From positions 1 through 25,664 of the IMG/VR virus record IMGVR_UViG_3300030061_003439: 25,664 nt of DNA. One strand, 5' to 3'. A program made the position numbers and the translations under genes. Of the stretch, positions 1-6,711 are shown in pieces (the stretch's first letter is position 1; every line of letters starts with the position of its first letter). The notes under the pieces are model-generated. The model was not told where the DNA came from, ran no database searches, and saw only the letters and a list, made by a program, of their open reading frames with translations. The stretch comes from a virus.

Positions 1-280
1 GCAGAAGGTAAGATACCACTGTAGTCGATTTACCAGTCTGACGTGGCATTTTACATATATTGAATCTGTTATTATGAAAGTTATGAATTAACTTCTCTTG
101 AAAATGATATGGATGAAATTGGGTTAAACCTTCATCTAGAGAAACAATTTTAATATACTTATTAGCAAAATACACCGGATCTTCTTTACACTTGAGAAAC
201 TCAATAATTTGTTCCTCAGTGAATTGGATCGGTGTATTTGCTTTTTTTAGATTAGGATTACCAAGATATACTTCACTCAT
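1..280 (-). CDS. 17: Large terminase subunit gp17, N-terminal fragment
   Basis: This is the 5' part of the gene for the packaging motor ATPase/nuclease, which docks on the portal and pumps DNA into the prohead. I translated it directly: it starts MSEVYLGNPNLKKAN at ATG 280-278 and stays open for 93 codons to the window edge. Residues 79-86 read PRQTGKST, a Walker A variant matching the T4 gp17 form (SRQLGKTT) and preceded by NICKM. The segment FLKCKEDPVYFANKYIKI (about residues 29-46) is typical of marine T4-like TerL. The Walker A lies about 80 residues earlier than in T4 gp17, as usual for cyanophage forms with a short N-terminus. The Walker B, coupling motif and nuclease domain are outside the window. 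The gene begins 6 bp after the stop of the modular protein rather than overlapping gp16 as in T4. No strong Shine-Dalgarno sequence is seen. Confidence 0.93.
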   Translation of the reverse strand, partial: MSEVYLGNPNLKKANTPIQFTEEQIIEFLKCKEDPVYFANKYIKIVSLDEGLTQFHPYHFQEKLIHNFHNNRFNICKMPRQTGKSTTVVSYLL

Positions 281-286
281 AAACTA

Positions 287-1732
287 TCAGCAGTTCCACG
301 CCCTCAGAGATTTGTTGATTCTGCTATCAGGATCGTTAGCAGTTTTGCTACTAGTTAGTTTCTTTTTCATTCCCTTCATTCTCGCACAAAAGCTCTTTCT
401 ACGAGGGTTCCCAACTTTCTTTGAAGGTCTCTTAAGATCGCTTCCTGGGTTTTCACGTTCATACGACTTCCTGCCTTTTTCATTTAATCCTCCAGATTGA
501 TTTTTACCAGACTTTTTTGTCCATGCTGCTCCTTCCTGAACTTCAGTTTCTTCGTTCTTGGGGACGCAATTAGGAACCATTCTACCACCTTTTTTCTTCA
601 TGCCAACCTGCTTATGAGTATCCCAGCAAGGATCTTTTTTCTCTTCGAGTTCTGATCTCCAATCTGATTGTTCAAATCTTACTTTTGGTTTTAATTTTTT
701 CTTTCCGTCAGCTGATGGAACAAATACTCCGGTTTCGGAAGACTTCATATCTACACTATCAACATCACCATCAACATCGGCATCAACTCTTCTTACTGCT
801 TTTGCAGTAAGTTTTTTAATGTTGCCACCACCAATCTTGGATTCTTTTTCTTCTTTCTTTACACAGTTGTTGTAGGTCTTACCAAACATCTTTTTAGTGC
901 CCTTCTTCTCATATCCCTTCCAACACTTCTGTCCTTCTTCAATCTGCTCTTGACCACCCTTAATGGGTTCTGGTTTGATGAGATCAATAAATTCATATTC
1001 CGTTGCCTTGAAATCATCTCTCCAGTTTGATAATTCATATGACTCTTTCTTAGTGCTATTGCCCCAGTTAGCAGCACCGGCTTTGCGACATTTTACCAGA
1101 GCACCCGAAGCATAAGCAGAAGGCCACACAGAATAACGAGACTTGACCTTATGATAACAAGCATCTTTCGTTCCACTACCTTTACCTTTTTTATCCTTTC
1201 CTTCAATAATTTCTACTTCTTCTTTTTTCATTTTCTTTTTGTCTGTAGAAACGTAAGTTGGTTTAGCAGCACCAGATTTTTGCTGTTGTCCTGGATCTGC
1301 TGCTTTCTTTCTTCTTGCTGCAGATTTTCTTTCTGCTTTTGTCATACTTGCTCTTTTTGCTGAAGAAACACACTTTGGTGTCCCTTCTCCAGGTTCATCA
1401 CTTGCACAGGTTCCACCTGTAACAACATTGACCCATCCACCTTTTCCATCTTTTGATTTGGATCCCTTAAACCATTTATTAAGAGTTCCCTCTCCTATTC
1501 CTCCTCCACCGTTGGATCCACCATTGCCACCCCCATTCCCATTGCCACCATTCCCAGAACCATTGCCATTACCATTACCATTTCCGTTACCGTTTGTAGG
1601 TTTACCAATACCAGTTTCTTCTGGTTCTTTTCCACCACCAGAAAATCTAGCAGTAGTTCTCAACCCCTGCGGAATGGGTTTACACACTTCATCAGTGTAA
1701 CAGTAATAATATCCCTTCTTACACTTTTTCAT
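287..1732 (-). CDS. Modular Cys/Lys-rich protein inserted between gp16 and gp17 (unknown function)
   Basis: A 481-aa protein with no assignable function. I chose ATG 1732, not the TTG one codon earlier. Order of parts: Cys-rich head (C4, C11, C17 around KGYYYC); Gly/Asn linker (about 47-80); a WVNVVTGGTC segment followed by a basic AERKSAARRKK stretch (100-145); a CYHKVKSRYSVWPSAYASG module ending AANW (184-223); an acidic NWRDDF box with DLIKPEPIKG (235-259); a first CW...C box (270-290); an EF-hand-like Asp loop (317-328); a second acidic DWRSELEE box (357-364); a second CW...C box (369-389); and a C-terminal module with SGGLNEKGRKSYERENPGS and NPRRKSFCARM (404-481), which I recall as DUF6321-like. 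The CYHKVK module resembles DUF5872-like phage and giant-virus segments. It is strongly basic overall, has no signal peptide or membrane segment, and sits in the packaging operon. A DNA-associated or capsid-internal role is inference only. Confidence 0.85.
   Translation of the reverse strand: MKKCKKGYYYCYTDEVCKPIPQGLRTTARFSGGGKEPEETGIGKPTNGNGNGNGNGNGSGNGGNGNGGGNGGSNGGGGIGEGTLNKWFKGSKSKDGKGGWVNVVTGGTCASDEPGEGTPKCVSSAKRASMTKAERKSAARRKKAADPGQQQKSGAAKPTYVSTDKKKMKKEEVEIIEGKDKKGKGSGTKDACYHKVKSRYSVWPSAYASGALVKCRKAGAANWGNSTKKESYELSNWRDDFKATEYEFIDLIKPEPIKGGQEQIEEGQKCWKGYEKKGTKKMFGKTYNNCVKKEEKESKIGGGNIKKLTAKAVRRVDADVDGDVDSVDMKSSETGVFVPSADGKKKLKPKVRFEQSDWRSELEEKKDPCWDTHKQVGMKKKGGRMVPNCVPKNEETEVQEGAAWTKKSGKNQSGGLNEKGRKSYERENPGSDLKRPSKKVGNPRRKSFCARMKGMKKKLTSSKTANDPDSRINKSLRAWNC
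1493..1594 (-). repeat. Gly/Asn-coding low-complexity tract
   Basis: Within the modular protein, residues about 47-80 are almost only Gly and Asn, with a few Ser. The DNA is a run of imperfect 6-bp units of the GGTAAC/GGNAAN type. The run begins with an (NG)n array and degenerates into GGNGG. It probably encodes a flexible linker between the Cys-rich head and the remaining modules. Length variation by slippage between related phages is likely, but this is inference. Confidence 0.8.
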
Positions 1733-1747
1733 CAATAAAAAAGTAAA

Positions 1748-2167
1748 TTACTCTTTATTATTTAGAAAACCTTGCTTTAGCATTTTTTGAAGTTCTGAAG
1801 TAGAACCCACAAAAACAGCATTATTAGTTACATTATTAGTAGTCTTCTTTGCTTCATCTTCAACATCTTTAAGTTTCTTTTGTAGATCAATCAGTTTATC
1901 AGTTGTATCTGCAACACTCTTAATCAACTGCCCTGCGACCTCATATGCCCTTGGACTGCCTCCTTCACCTGCTACCTCCATAATACCGTTGATTGCCTCC
2001 TGACCCTTTTCTATGAGTGAGTAGAGGTTCGCACGACTATAGGTATAATCCTTCTCTATATCATCTTCCTTAGATTTAACAATCTCTGGTTTTTTAACTG
2101 GTTTTGTTTCTACAATATCACTCTCAATATTCAGAGCATCATCTATAGAATCATAATTATTATTCAT
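1748..2167 (-). CDS. 16: Small terminase subunit gp16
   Basis: Small terminase, which recognises concatemeric genome DNA and regulates gp17. From ATG 2167 it is 139 aa (T4 gp16 is 164 aa). The N-terminal 45 residues are acidic and probably disordered (IVETKPVKKPEIVKSKEDD). Residues about 46-110 (YTYSRANLYSLIEKGQEA, then SPRAYEVAGQLIKSVADTTD and LIDLQKKLKDVEDEAKK) form the conserved helical coiled-coil core of the T4-like family. The tail ends VFVGSTSELQKMLKQ, also typical. A TTG three codons upstream (2176-2174, overlapping the gp15 stop) is an alternative start: the AGAGG at the end of gp15 lies only 4 nt before that TTG but 13 nt before the ATG, so the start is not fully settled. Unlike T4, it is separated from gene 17 by a 1.4-kb insertion. 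Confidence 0.9.
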   Translation of the reverse strand: MNNNYDSIDDALNIESDIVETKPVKKPEIVKSKEDDIEKDYTYSRANLYSLIEKGQEAINGIMEVAGEGGSPRAYEVAGQLIKSVADTTDKLIDLQKKLKDVEDEAKKTTNNVTNNAVFVGSTSELQKMLKQGFLNNKE

Positions 2168-2172
2168 GATAA

Positions 2173-2976
2173 TCAAATATCCTCTTGTCTAGTAGGACTA
2201 TAATCTTTAGAGTCTCCAAAGAATTCCCAGTTTTCAGTAAATCCGAAATCATCACCTGGTTCTGCAGTAATTGGGTTTGGAACAGCAGTATATCTAACCT
2301 CACGTTTTGCAGTTTGAGTATTTGTATCAGCATACAGATCTGCCTGAACCTTACGAATAAGACCTTCAGTAGACTCGGCAATTGGACCGAACAGATAAGT
2401 TTTTGCACTAAATCTCAAAGTATAAATGAGTGCTCTTCTTGTTTGAAATGAACCCTCATAATCATCTTGGAAATCAATACTATCAAGAACAATTGGAATA
2501 TCTCTTTTTTCGCCAATAGAACTTACTAAATCAACTGTTAGATTAAATGATGGTTGAAAAAATGGAAGTATCTGTTCAATAATTTGAAGAGCATCATCAT
2601 TTAATTTACTGAAAATATTAAGTTCAAACTCAATATTATAAGGAACTGGCATAAACACCTTTTTCGTTTTGCCATCAGTTGTATCAACGGCTTTGAAAGT
2701 TTGTGTTACTCCTGTTTTTCTAGTTGCATCATATTGAATTCTTGTCATCTCAAATGACATTCTTGGAAGAGTAATTGCAATTGATTTTGTTAGTTGTTCT
2801 TGTTCTTGAATCTTTGTCAAGAACTTCTGCATTGGTCCATAAGATAGACCAACTTTTGTTTCATCCAAAATAGTTCCATCACTCTTTGTGTGTCTAATGG
2901 AAATATCATTAAATAAAGTTCCAAAACTAATAATAGTTTTTCTTATAATTTCGTGATAAAAGTATGTTCCTAACAT
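2173..2976 (-). CDS. 15: Tail sheath stabiliser / tail completion protein gp15
   Basis: A 267-aa protein, close to T4 gp15 (272 aa), which forms the hexameric ring capping the tail tube and sheath and joining the tail to the neck. The N-terminus MLGTYFYHEIIRKTIISFGT, followed by LFNDISI, is the family signature. Residues about 45-95 (VGLSYGPMQKFLTKI, then ITLPRMSFEMT and YDATRK) also match the family, as does the central beta region with VPYNIEFELNIFSKLNDD and DALQIIEQILPFFQPSFNLTV. The start ATG overlaps the gp14 stop by one base (TAATG), suggesting translational coupling with the neck protein it contacts. The stop is 5 bp before the preferred gp16 ATG. Confidence 0.95.
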   Translation of the reverse strand: MLGTYFYHEIIRKTIISFGTLFNDISIRHTKSDGTILDETKVGLSYGPMQKFLTKIQEQEQLTKSIAITLPRMSFEMTRIQYDATRKTGVTQTFKAVDTTDGKTKKVFMPVPYNIEFELNIFSKLNDDALQIIEQILPFFQPSFNLTVDLVSSIGEKRDIPIVLDSIDFQDDYEGSFQTRRALIYTLRFSAKTYLFGPIAESTEGLIRKVQADLYADTNTQTAKREVRYTAVPNPITAEPGDDFGFTENWEFFGDSKDYSPTRQEDI

Positions 2977-4409
2977 TAATAGCTACCAAATGGATTTGAC
3001 TCTGTAAAATCTATAATATTATCTGCCTCTATTTCTATCTCTTCGTTAACGTCGTATGGGTTATCATAACTTTCCGTATCATAACTTGCAACAACATATC
3101 TAGCCGATGATATTGAACCAACTATAACTTCACCTGGACCAAACTTACCAGTATTTAGTGCCACTCTTAAGTTGATTGGAGGATCTATCGTACTAGTAGC
3201 AAAGTCTCTTCTAAAGTCTCTAACTACTGCTGTTACACCTGTAGTTTGTCCGATAATCGTTTCATTATAAACAAATGTTCCAAAACCAACCGTAGAGAGT
3301 CCTGTAATATTAATAGTTGGTGCTTCTGTATATCCAAAACCAGGTTTGGTTAAATTAATCGAGTCAACTTCACCACTACTAGAGATATTTGCAACTGCTG
3401 TTGCAGTTACTCCAGAACCAGCAGATCCACTGATTATTACATCAGGTGTAGTTGAATATCCCTTTCCTTTATTATCAATTTGAATTCTGAAAATATTAAA
3501 TTCTTCTGATGTATTTACAGAACATGTAGCAGCTGCTCCAGAACCTCCACCACCAGAAAATGTTATTGTTGGAGCAACTGTATATCCTATACCGGCATTA
3601 ATAAGTTCAATTCTTTCTATAGATTGAACATTTCCAACACTGGTTGTAATGGCAACTGCAGTTGCGGTATTGACTCCAGATTGTGGTGCCGAAAATGTTA
3701 CAATTGGTGCGGAAGTATATCCAAAACCATCATTATTTAAGAATACTTCTGAAACTCCACCAGTTGCAAGAATAGGTGTTGCGGTAGCAGTAACAGCAAC
3801 TCCTGTAAGAGTTAAAGATGTAATATATCCTTCATCTTCTACAGTATTATCAACTTCTTCAATCGCAGTATCAATAAGTTCATTTTCATATTCATAAAGT
3901 TCACAACTTAATTCATAAACATAATTTGTTCCTAGTTGATAAAAAGGTTTTTCTGATTCAACCCTCTTAATTTCGAAAAGTCTTTCACCAAGTGGAAAAT
4001 AAATTAAATCTCCTTCCTTTGGTCTTGTAATTAAATCTGCAAAATCATATTCAGTAATTTTTCCTTCCCTGATACCAGAAGAAATGCCTTCTAAAAATGG
4101 TGCAATAAATTCTTCATATTTTTCTCTGGATATAGTCAAACTTATTTCATTTTTCAATCTAAGACCAAACTTGGTCATAATATCACTATCAGGAGCATAT
4201 CCATCATAATTATTGATATACGCTTCCATCATAAAAACATCATCAAATTTTGATGATTGTATTTCACGAATTATATTGTCAGTTTTAAAAATTTTTCTTG
4301 GTAGATAATAAACTTCTACTCCATAAATTTTTAGTTGCTCATTAATAAGATCTTGAACAAGAAATTGTTCGTTTGGAGATCCTTGAAGAAAAAATGGATT
4401 TAACGACAT
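2976..4409 (-). CDS. 14: Neck protein gp14 with internal repeat expansion
   Basis: Neck protein that, with gp13, closes the head and forms the docking site for the tail. The N-terminal region (about residues 1-195) carries the family signature: MSLNPFFLQGSPNEQFLVQD, EVYYLPRKIFKTDNIIREI, KFGLRLKNEISLTISREKYEEF across several stretches, and GDLIYFPLGERLFEIKRVE. At 477 aa it is almost twice T4 gp14 (256 aa). The excess is a block of four beta-type repeats (about residues 215-373) centred on G-x-G-Y-[TS]-x-[AT]-P-x-[VI]-x-[IF], followed by a segment with two G-[QS]-x-[ST]-S/T-G/A units (IIGQTTGVTAVV; VIVGSISSARYVV). The conserved-looking tail DNIIDFTESNPFGSY follows. Five bp separate it from gp13, and it shares the TAATG overlap with gp15. 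Confidence 0.93.
   Translation of the reverse strand: MSLNPFFLQGSPNEQFLVQDLINEQLKIYGVEVYYLPRKIFKTDNIIREIQSSKFDDVFMMEAYINNYDGYAPDSDIMTKFGLRLKNEISLTISREKYEEFIAPFLEGISSGIREGKITEYDFADLITRPKEGDLIYFPLGERLFEIKRVESEKPFYQLGTNYVYELSCELYEYENELIDTAIEEVDNTVEDEGYITSLTLTGVAVTATATPILATGGVSEVFLNNDGFGYTSAPIVTFSAPQSGVNTATAVAITTSVGNVQSIERIELINAGIGYTVAPTITFSGGGGSGAAATCSVNTSEEFNIFRIQIDNKGKGYSTTPDVIISGSAGSGVTATAVANISSSGEVDSINLTKPGFGYTEAPTINITGLSTVGFGTFVYNETIIGQTTGVTAVVRDFRRDFATSTIDPPINLRVALNTGKFGPGEVIVGSISSARYVVASYDTESYDNPYDVNEEIEIEADNIIDFTESNPFGSY
3290..3765 (-). repeat. Four tandem GxGYxxxP repeats inside gp14
   Basis: Four units of roughly 40 residues each contain, in order, GFGYTSAPIVTFSA, GIGYTVAPTITFSG, GKGYSTTPDVIISG and GFGYTEAPTINITG. 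They are separated by Gly/Ser/Ala-rich stretches and a strand ending in [LI]-x-[NK]-x-G. Each is probably a small beta unit. The same motif recurs in gp8 (15270-15415), in the DUF4815 protein (around 8870) and in the giant protein (about 21840-22090 and 24625-25340). Confidence 0.85.
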
Positions 4410-4414
4410 GACTA

Positions 4415-5257
4415 TTAACCAATAAGATCAAGAGGTGGCATTTCATAGTCCATTGCCATTCTCTGTTTTATTTCATCCAATTCTTTTTGTCCATCATCAT
4501 ATAATTGTCTACCATTTAATTCAATTCCACCAGGAAGTTTTACCCCTTGAAATTTAATTAAATTTTGTCCCCATTGTTTTTTAATTGCAGAAGTAAGATA
4601 TCTTTTCACAAAACTATCATTAAATACCTTTGAAAAATCATTTGGATCTAATGCTCTCTGACAATCAATAACAAAGAATGTATCTTTAGTTTGAGCACCC
4701 CAATCTATATCAAGATATAATCTGTTCTGTCTCTTATTAAATCTTATTTGCTTATCTGTGGTAAGAAGGAAATCTATATCCTCAAGATAAGTCTTTGTCA
4801 TGGCATACTGTAATAACTCAACAGAATTGAAATAATACAAATCATTTAAGAACAACTGATATTTGATACTGAACATTCCTCCAGAAATGCTACTAGTATC
4901 AAACTTAAATATTTTTTCTACACCAATTACAGAATCAGGAACTTGAATATAATTTGAATTTTCGTAGAAATTAAATGTTGTTGTTCCGAATCCAACAATA
5001 TTTGAGGTTCCGGTTGTGGTTGTTATACCAATACCATCTGTTCCACTTGCCTTTCCTCTGTTAATATCATCCTGAGATACCTTATACTTAAGATACATTC
5101 TTTCTACACCATCATAATGTCTCTCATTAAAATATTGTAAAGTATCGTCAAGTAGGTCTTCAACCTGCTCATCAGCAACATTAATTTCTAAAACAGGAGC
5201 ACCAAGTTGTCTGAGACAATACTCCTTCAATTCTTCTCTGGTAGTTGGTTTTGCCAT
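4415..5257 (-). CDS. 13: Neck protein gp13
   Basis: Head-completion neck protein that binds the portal vertex after packaging and recruits gp14. At 280 aa it is close to T4 gp13 (309 aa). The N-terminus has EELKEYCLRQLGAPVLEINV followed by ADEQVEDLLDDTLQYFNERH and YDGVERMY, the hallmark of the family. The C-terminal part has VKRYLTSAIKKQWGQNLIKF, LPGGIELNGRQ and the closing YEMPPLDLIG, all family-typical. Residues about 70-95 hold a small insert with the VGFGTTTF turn that also peppers the fibre-like and giant proteins. A strong ribosome-binding site (5265-5271) lies 7 nt before the ATG, inside the end of the upstream gene, and the start overlaps that gene's stop as TAATG. Confidence 0.95.
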   Translation of the reverse strand: MAKPTTREELKEYCLRQLGAPVLEINVADEQVEDLLDDTLQYFNERHYDGVERMYLKYKVSQDDINRGKASGTDGIGITTTTGTSNIVGFGTTTFNFYENSNYIQVPDSVIGVEKIFKFDTSSISGGMFSIKYQLFLNDLYYFNSVELLQYAMTKTYLEDIDFLLTTDKQIRFNKRQNRLYLDIDWGAQTKDTFFVIDCQRALDPNDFSKVFNDSFVKRYLTSAIKKQWGQNLIKFQGVKLPGGIELNGRQLYDDGQKELDEIKQRMAMDYEMPPLDLIG

Positions 5258-6711
5258 TAGAATTCTCCCCCATCAATAAGTCCGGCATCAAGTGTTCCTG
5301 CAACAAAAACATTGGTTGAAAAAGTTGCAATCCCAACAAAAGTTGATAGACCGGCAACTCTTAGATCTTGTGTAGTAGTTAATCCAGTAACTCCAAGAGT
5401 TCCTATCGTTGCAATACCAGTGATATCAGCATTTCTTAAAGTAACTTCGTCTAGAGTTATATCATCGTTAACATAAAGGTCACCACCAACATAAAGATCA
5501 CCAAGTGTTGTAGTAATACCAGAAGAACCGGCAGCACCAAGTGTAGTTAAACCTACAACAGTTAAATTTTGAGAGGTTGATAATCCAGTAACTCCGAGAG
5601 TTCCTATATTATAAGTATCAGTTCCAGTACCAACTGTTCCGTCTAAATTTCTATTAACTAATTCCCACCAATTTCCTGCATGAGCATAGTATGCTTTGCC
5701 AGTCGCATGAACATGAGCAAATGCACCGTGATATGTTGCAGCACTAGGAAGATCTGATAAGGCACTATAAAGAAATGGAATTACATTACTAGTTGCAGCT
5801 CCAACTATTCTTCCACCAGTAGTATCTAAAATTCCGTTAAAATCGGCAGTACCAGCAAAGGTTGATAGTCCAGAAACATTTAAGTTATCAAGTTCAGTAT
5901 CTCCATCAATATCTACATTACCATTGAGGTCTACATTACTGAAGGTTGCAACACCTGTGACGTTTAAATTATTGAGGGTTGCAACACTTGAGACATTTAA
6001 AGTTGTTGATGTTACGAGACCAGCAAACTTCCCATCTCTCCACCTTTGAGTGGTAATACCAATATCATAAGTATTATCAGTATTTGGTACTAAGTTAGAT
6101 ACAAACTCACCACCAACATCAATATCATCACCGGTAGAATCACCAATACCAATAGTGCCTCCCCTGAAGGTGGCATTTCCAATAAATTCTGATGTTCCGT
6201 CAACTTTAAGGTTGCTTGCTACTGTTAAATTGGAACCAACAAACAAATTACCACCAGTAGTAGTAATACCACCAGAGGATGCTAAAGTAGTAATTCCAAC
6301 AGATTCAAAGGTTTGATTTACCTTTAATCCATTTAAAATATCAACAGCAGCATTTATATCTAAGGCAGATGAGAAGGTTGAAATCCCTGCAACTGTAATC
6401 CCTTCTCCGATATGTACTTCTTTTGCAATTCCAACACCACCATTAACAACTAATGCTCCGGTGGATATTGAACTCGATTGAGTTATATTAGAAAATGTTG
6501 CAATACCAGTAACAGTTAAAGATGCGGAATCGATCGCATCTGTCATGAAGAATTTTTCTGTGGATACATCCCATACCAGGAGCATTCCATCTTCAGTTTT
6601 TCTACTCGATTCTACGTCAGTTAAATTAACTATTCGTGTTGGTGGTGCAGAAGCATTAGATAATACACGAATGACGTTCTGAGAACCAATTCTGTCGTTA
6701 ATATTGGGCAT
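5257..6711 (-). CDS. Repetitive fibre-like virion structural protein
   Basis: A 484-aa protein of short tandem beta-type units. Recurrent phrases are TGIATFS, AGISTFSS, GLSTFAG, LDVTG/LNVSG-like strands and LGVTGLSTSQNLTVVGLTT. The segment ISTGALVVNGGVGIAKEVHI (about residues 80-100) is one that I recognise from cyanophage fibre or structural proteins. The N-terminus (RIGSQNVIRVLSNASAPPT, then LTDVESSRKTEDGMLLVWD) probably anchors it to the particle. Around residues 310-355 is a His/aromatic insert (YHGAFAHVHATGKAYYAHAG), possibly a knob. The C-terminus is LDAGLIDGGEF. It sits directly upstream of gp13, where T4 has wac (fibritin, 487 aa), but shows no fibritin-like heptad coiled coil. A trimeric beta-helical short fibre or whisker substitute is inference. 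The start overlaps the previous stop as TAATG. Confidence 0.82.
   Translation of the reverse strand: MPNINDRIGSQNVIRVLSNASAPPTRIVNLTDVESSRKTEDGMLLVWDVSTEKFFMTDAIDSASLTVTGIATFSNITQSSSISTGALVVNGGVGIAKEVHIGEGITVAGISTFSSALDINAAVDILNGLKVNQTFESVGITTLASSGGITTTGGNLFVGSNLTVASNLKVDGTSEFIGNATFRGGTIGIGDSTGDDIDVGGEFVSNLVPNTDNTYDIGITTQRWRDGKFAGLVTSTTLNVSSVATLNNLNVTGVATFSNVDLNGNVDIDGDTELDNLNVSGLSTFAGTADFNGILDTTGGRIVGAATSNVIPFLYSALSDLPSAATYHGAFAHVHATGKAYYAHAGNWWELVNRNLDGTVGTGTDTYNIGTLGVTGLSTSQNLTVVGLTTLGAAGSSGITTTLGDLYVGGDLYVNDDITLDEVTLRNADITGIATIGTLGVTGLTTTQDLRVAGLSTFVGIATFSTNVFVAGTLDAGLIDGGEF
5265..5271 (-). promoter_or_regulatory. Strong Shine-Dalgarno site for gp13
   Basis: The minus strand reads GGGGGAG, 7 nt before the gp13 ATG (5257-5255). 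It lies within the last codons of the fibre-like gene, so gp13 translation is probably coupled to it. Most other starts in the window have weak or no such sequence. Confidence 0.7.

Noticed and set aside
192-500. Plus-strand open frame across the gp17 start
   Set aside because: It overlaps the well-supported gp17 and modular-protein genes in antisense and shows no recognisable domain.
1505-1596. CRISPR-like or regulatory tandem repeat
   Set aside because: Units are 6 bp, imperfect and in frame within a coding sequence; there are no spacers.
1428-1700. Plus-strand proline-rich open frame
   Set aside because: It is the antisense of the Gly/Asn-rich linker; its composition follows from the opposite strand, and it has no plausible start context or neighbours on that strand.
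1733-1735. TTG as the start of the modular protein
   Set aside because: An ATG follows immediately and gives the expected MKKCKKGYYYC head; TTG adds one residue with no better ribosome site.
1733-1747. Possible late promoter before the modular gene (TAAATAATAAAG near the gp16 end)
   Set aside because: It does not match TATAAATA at the key positions and lies within the gp16 C-terminal codons; chance in AT-rich sequence is likely.
2160-2408. Minus-strand open frame overlapping gp15
   Set aside because: Alternative frame within the conserved C-terminal part of gp15; low-complexity hydrophobic composition and no family match.
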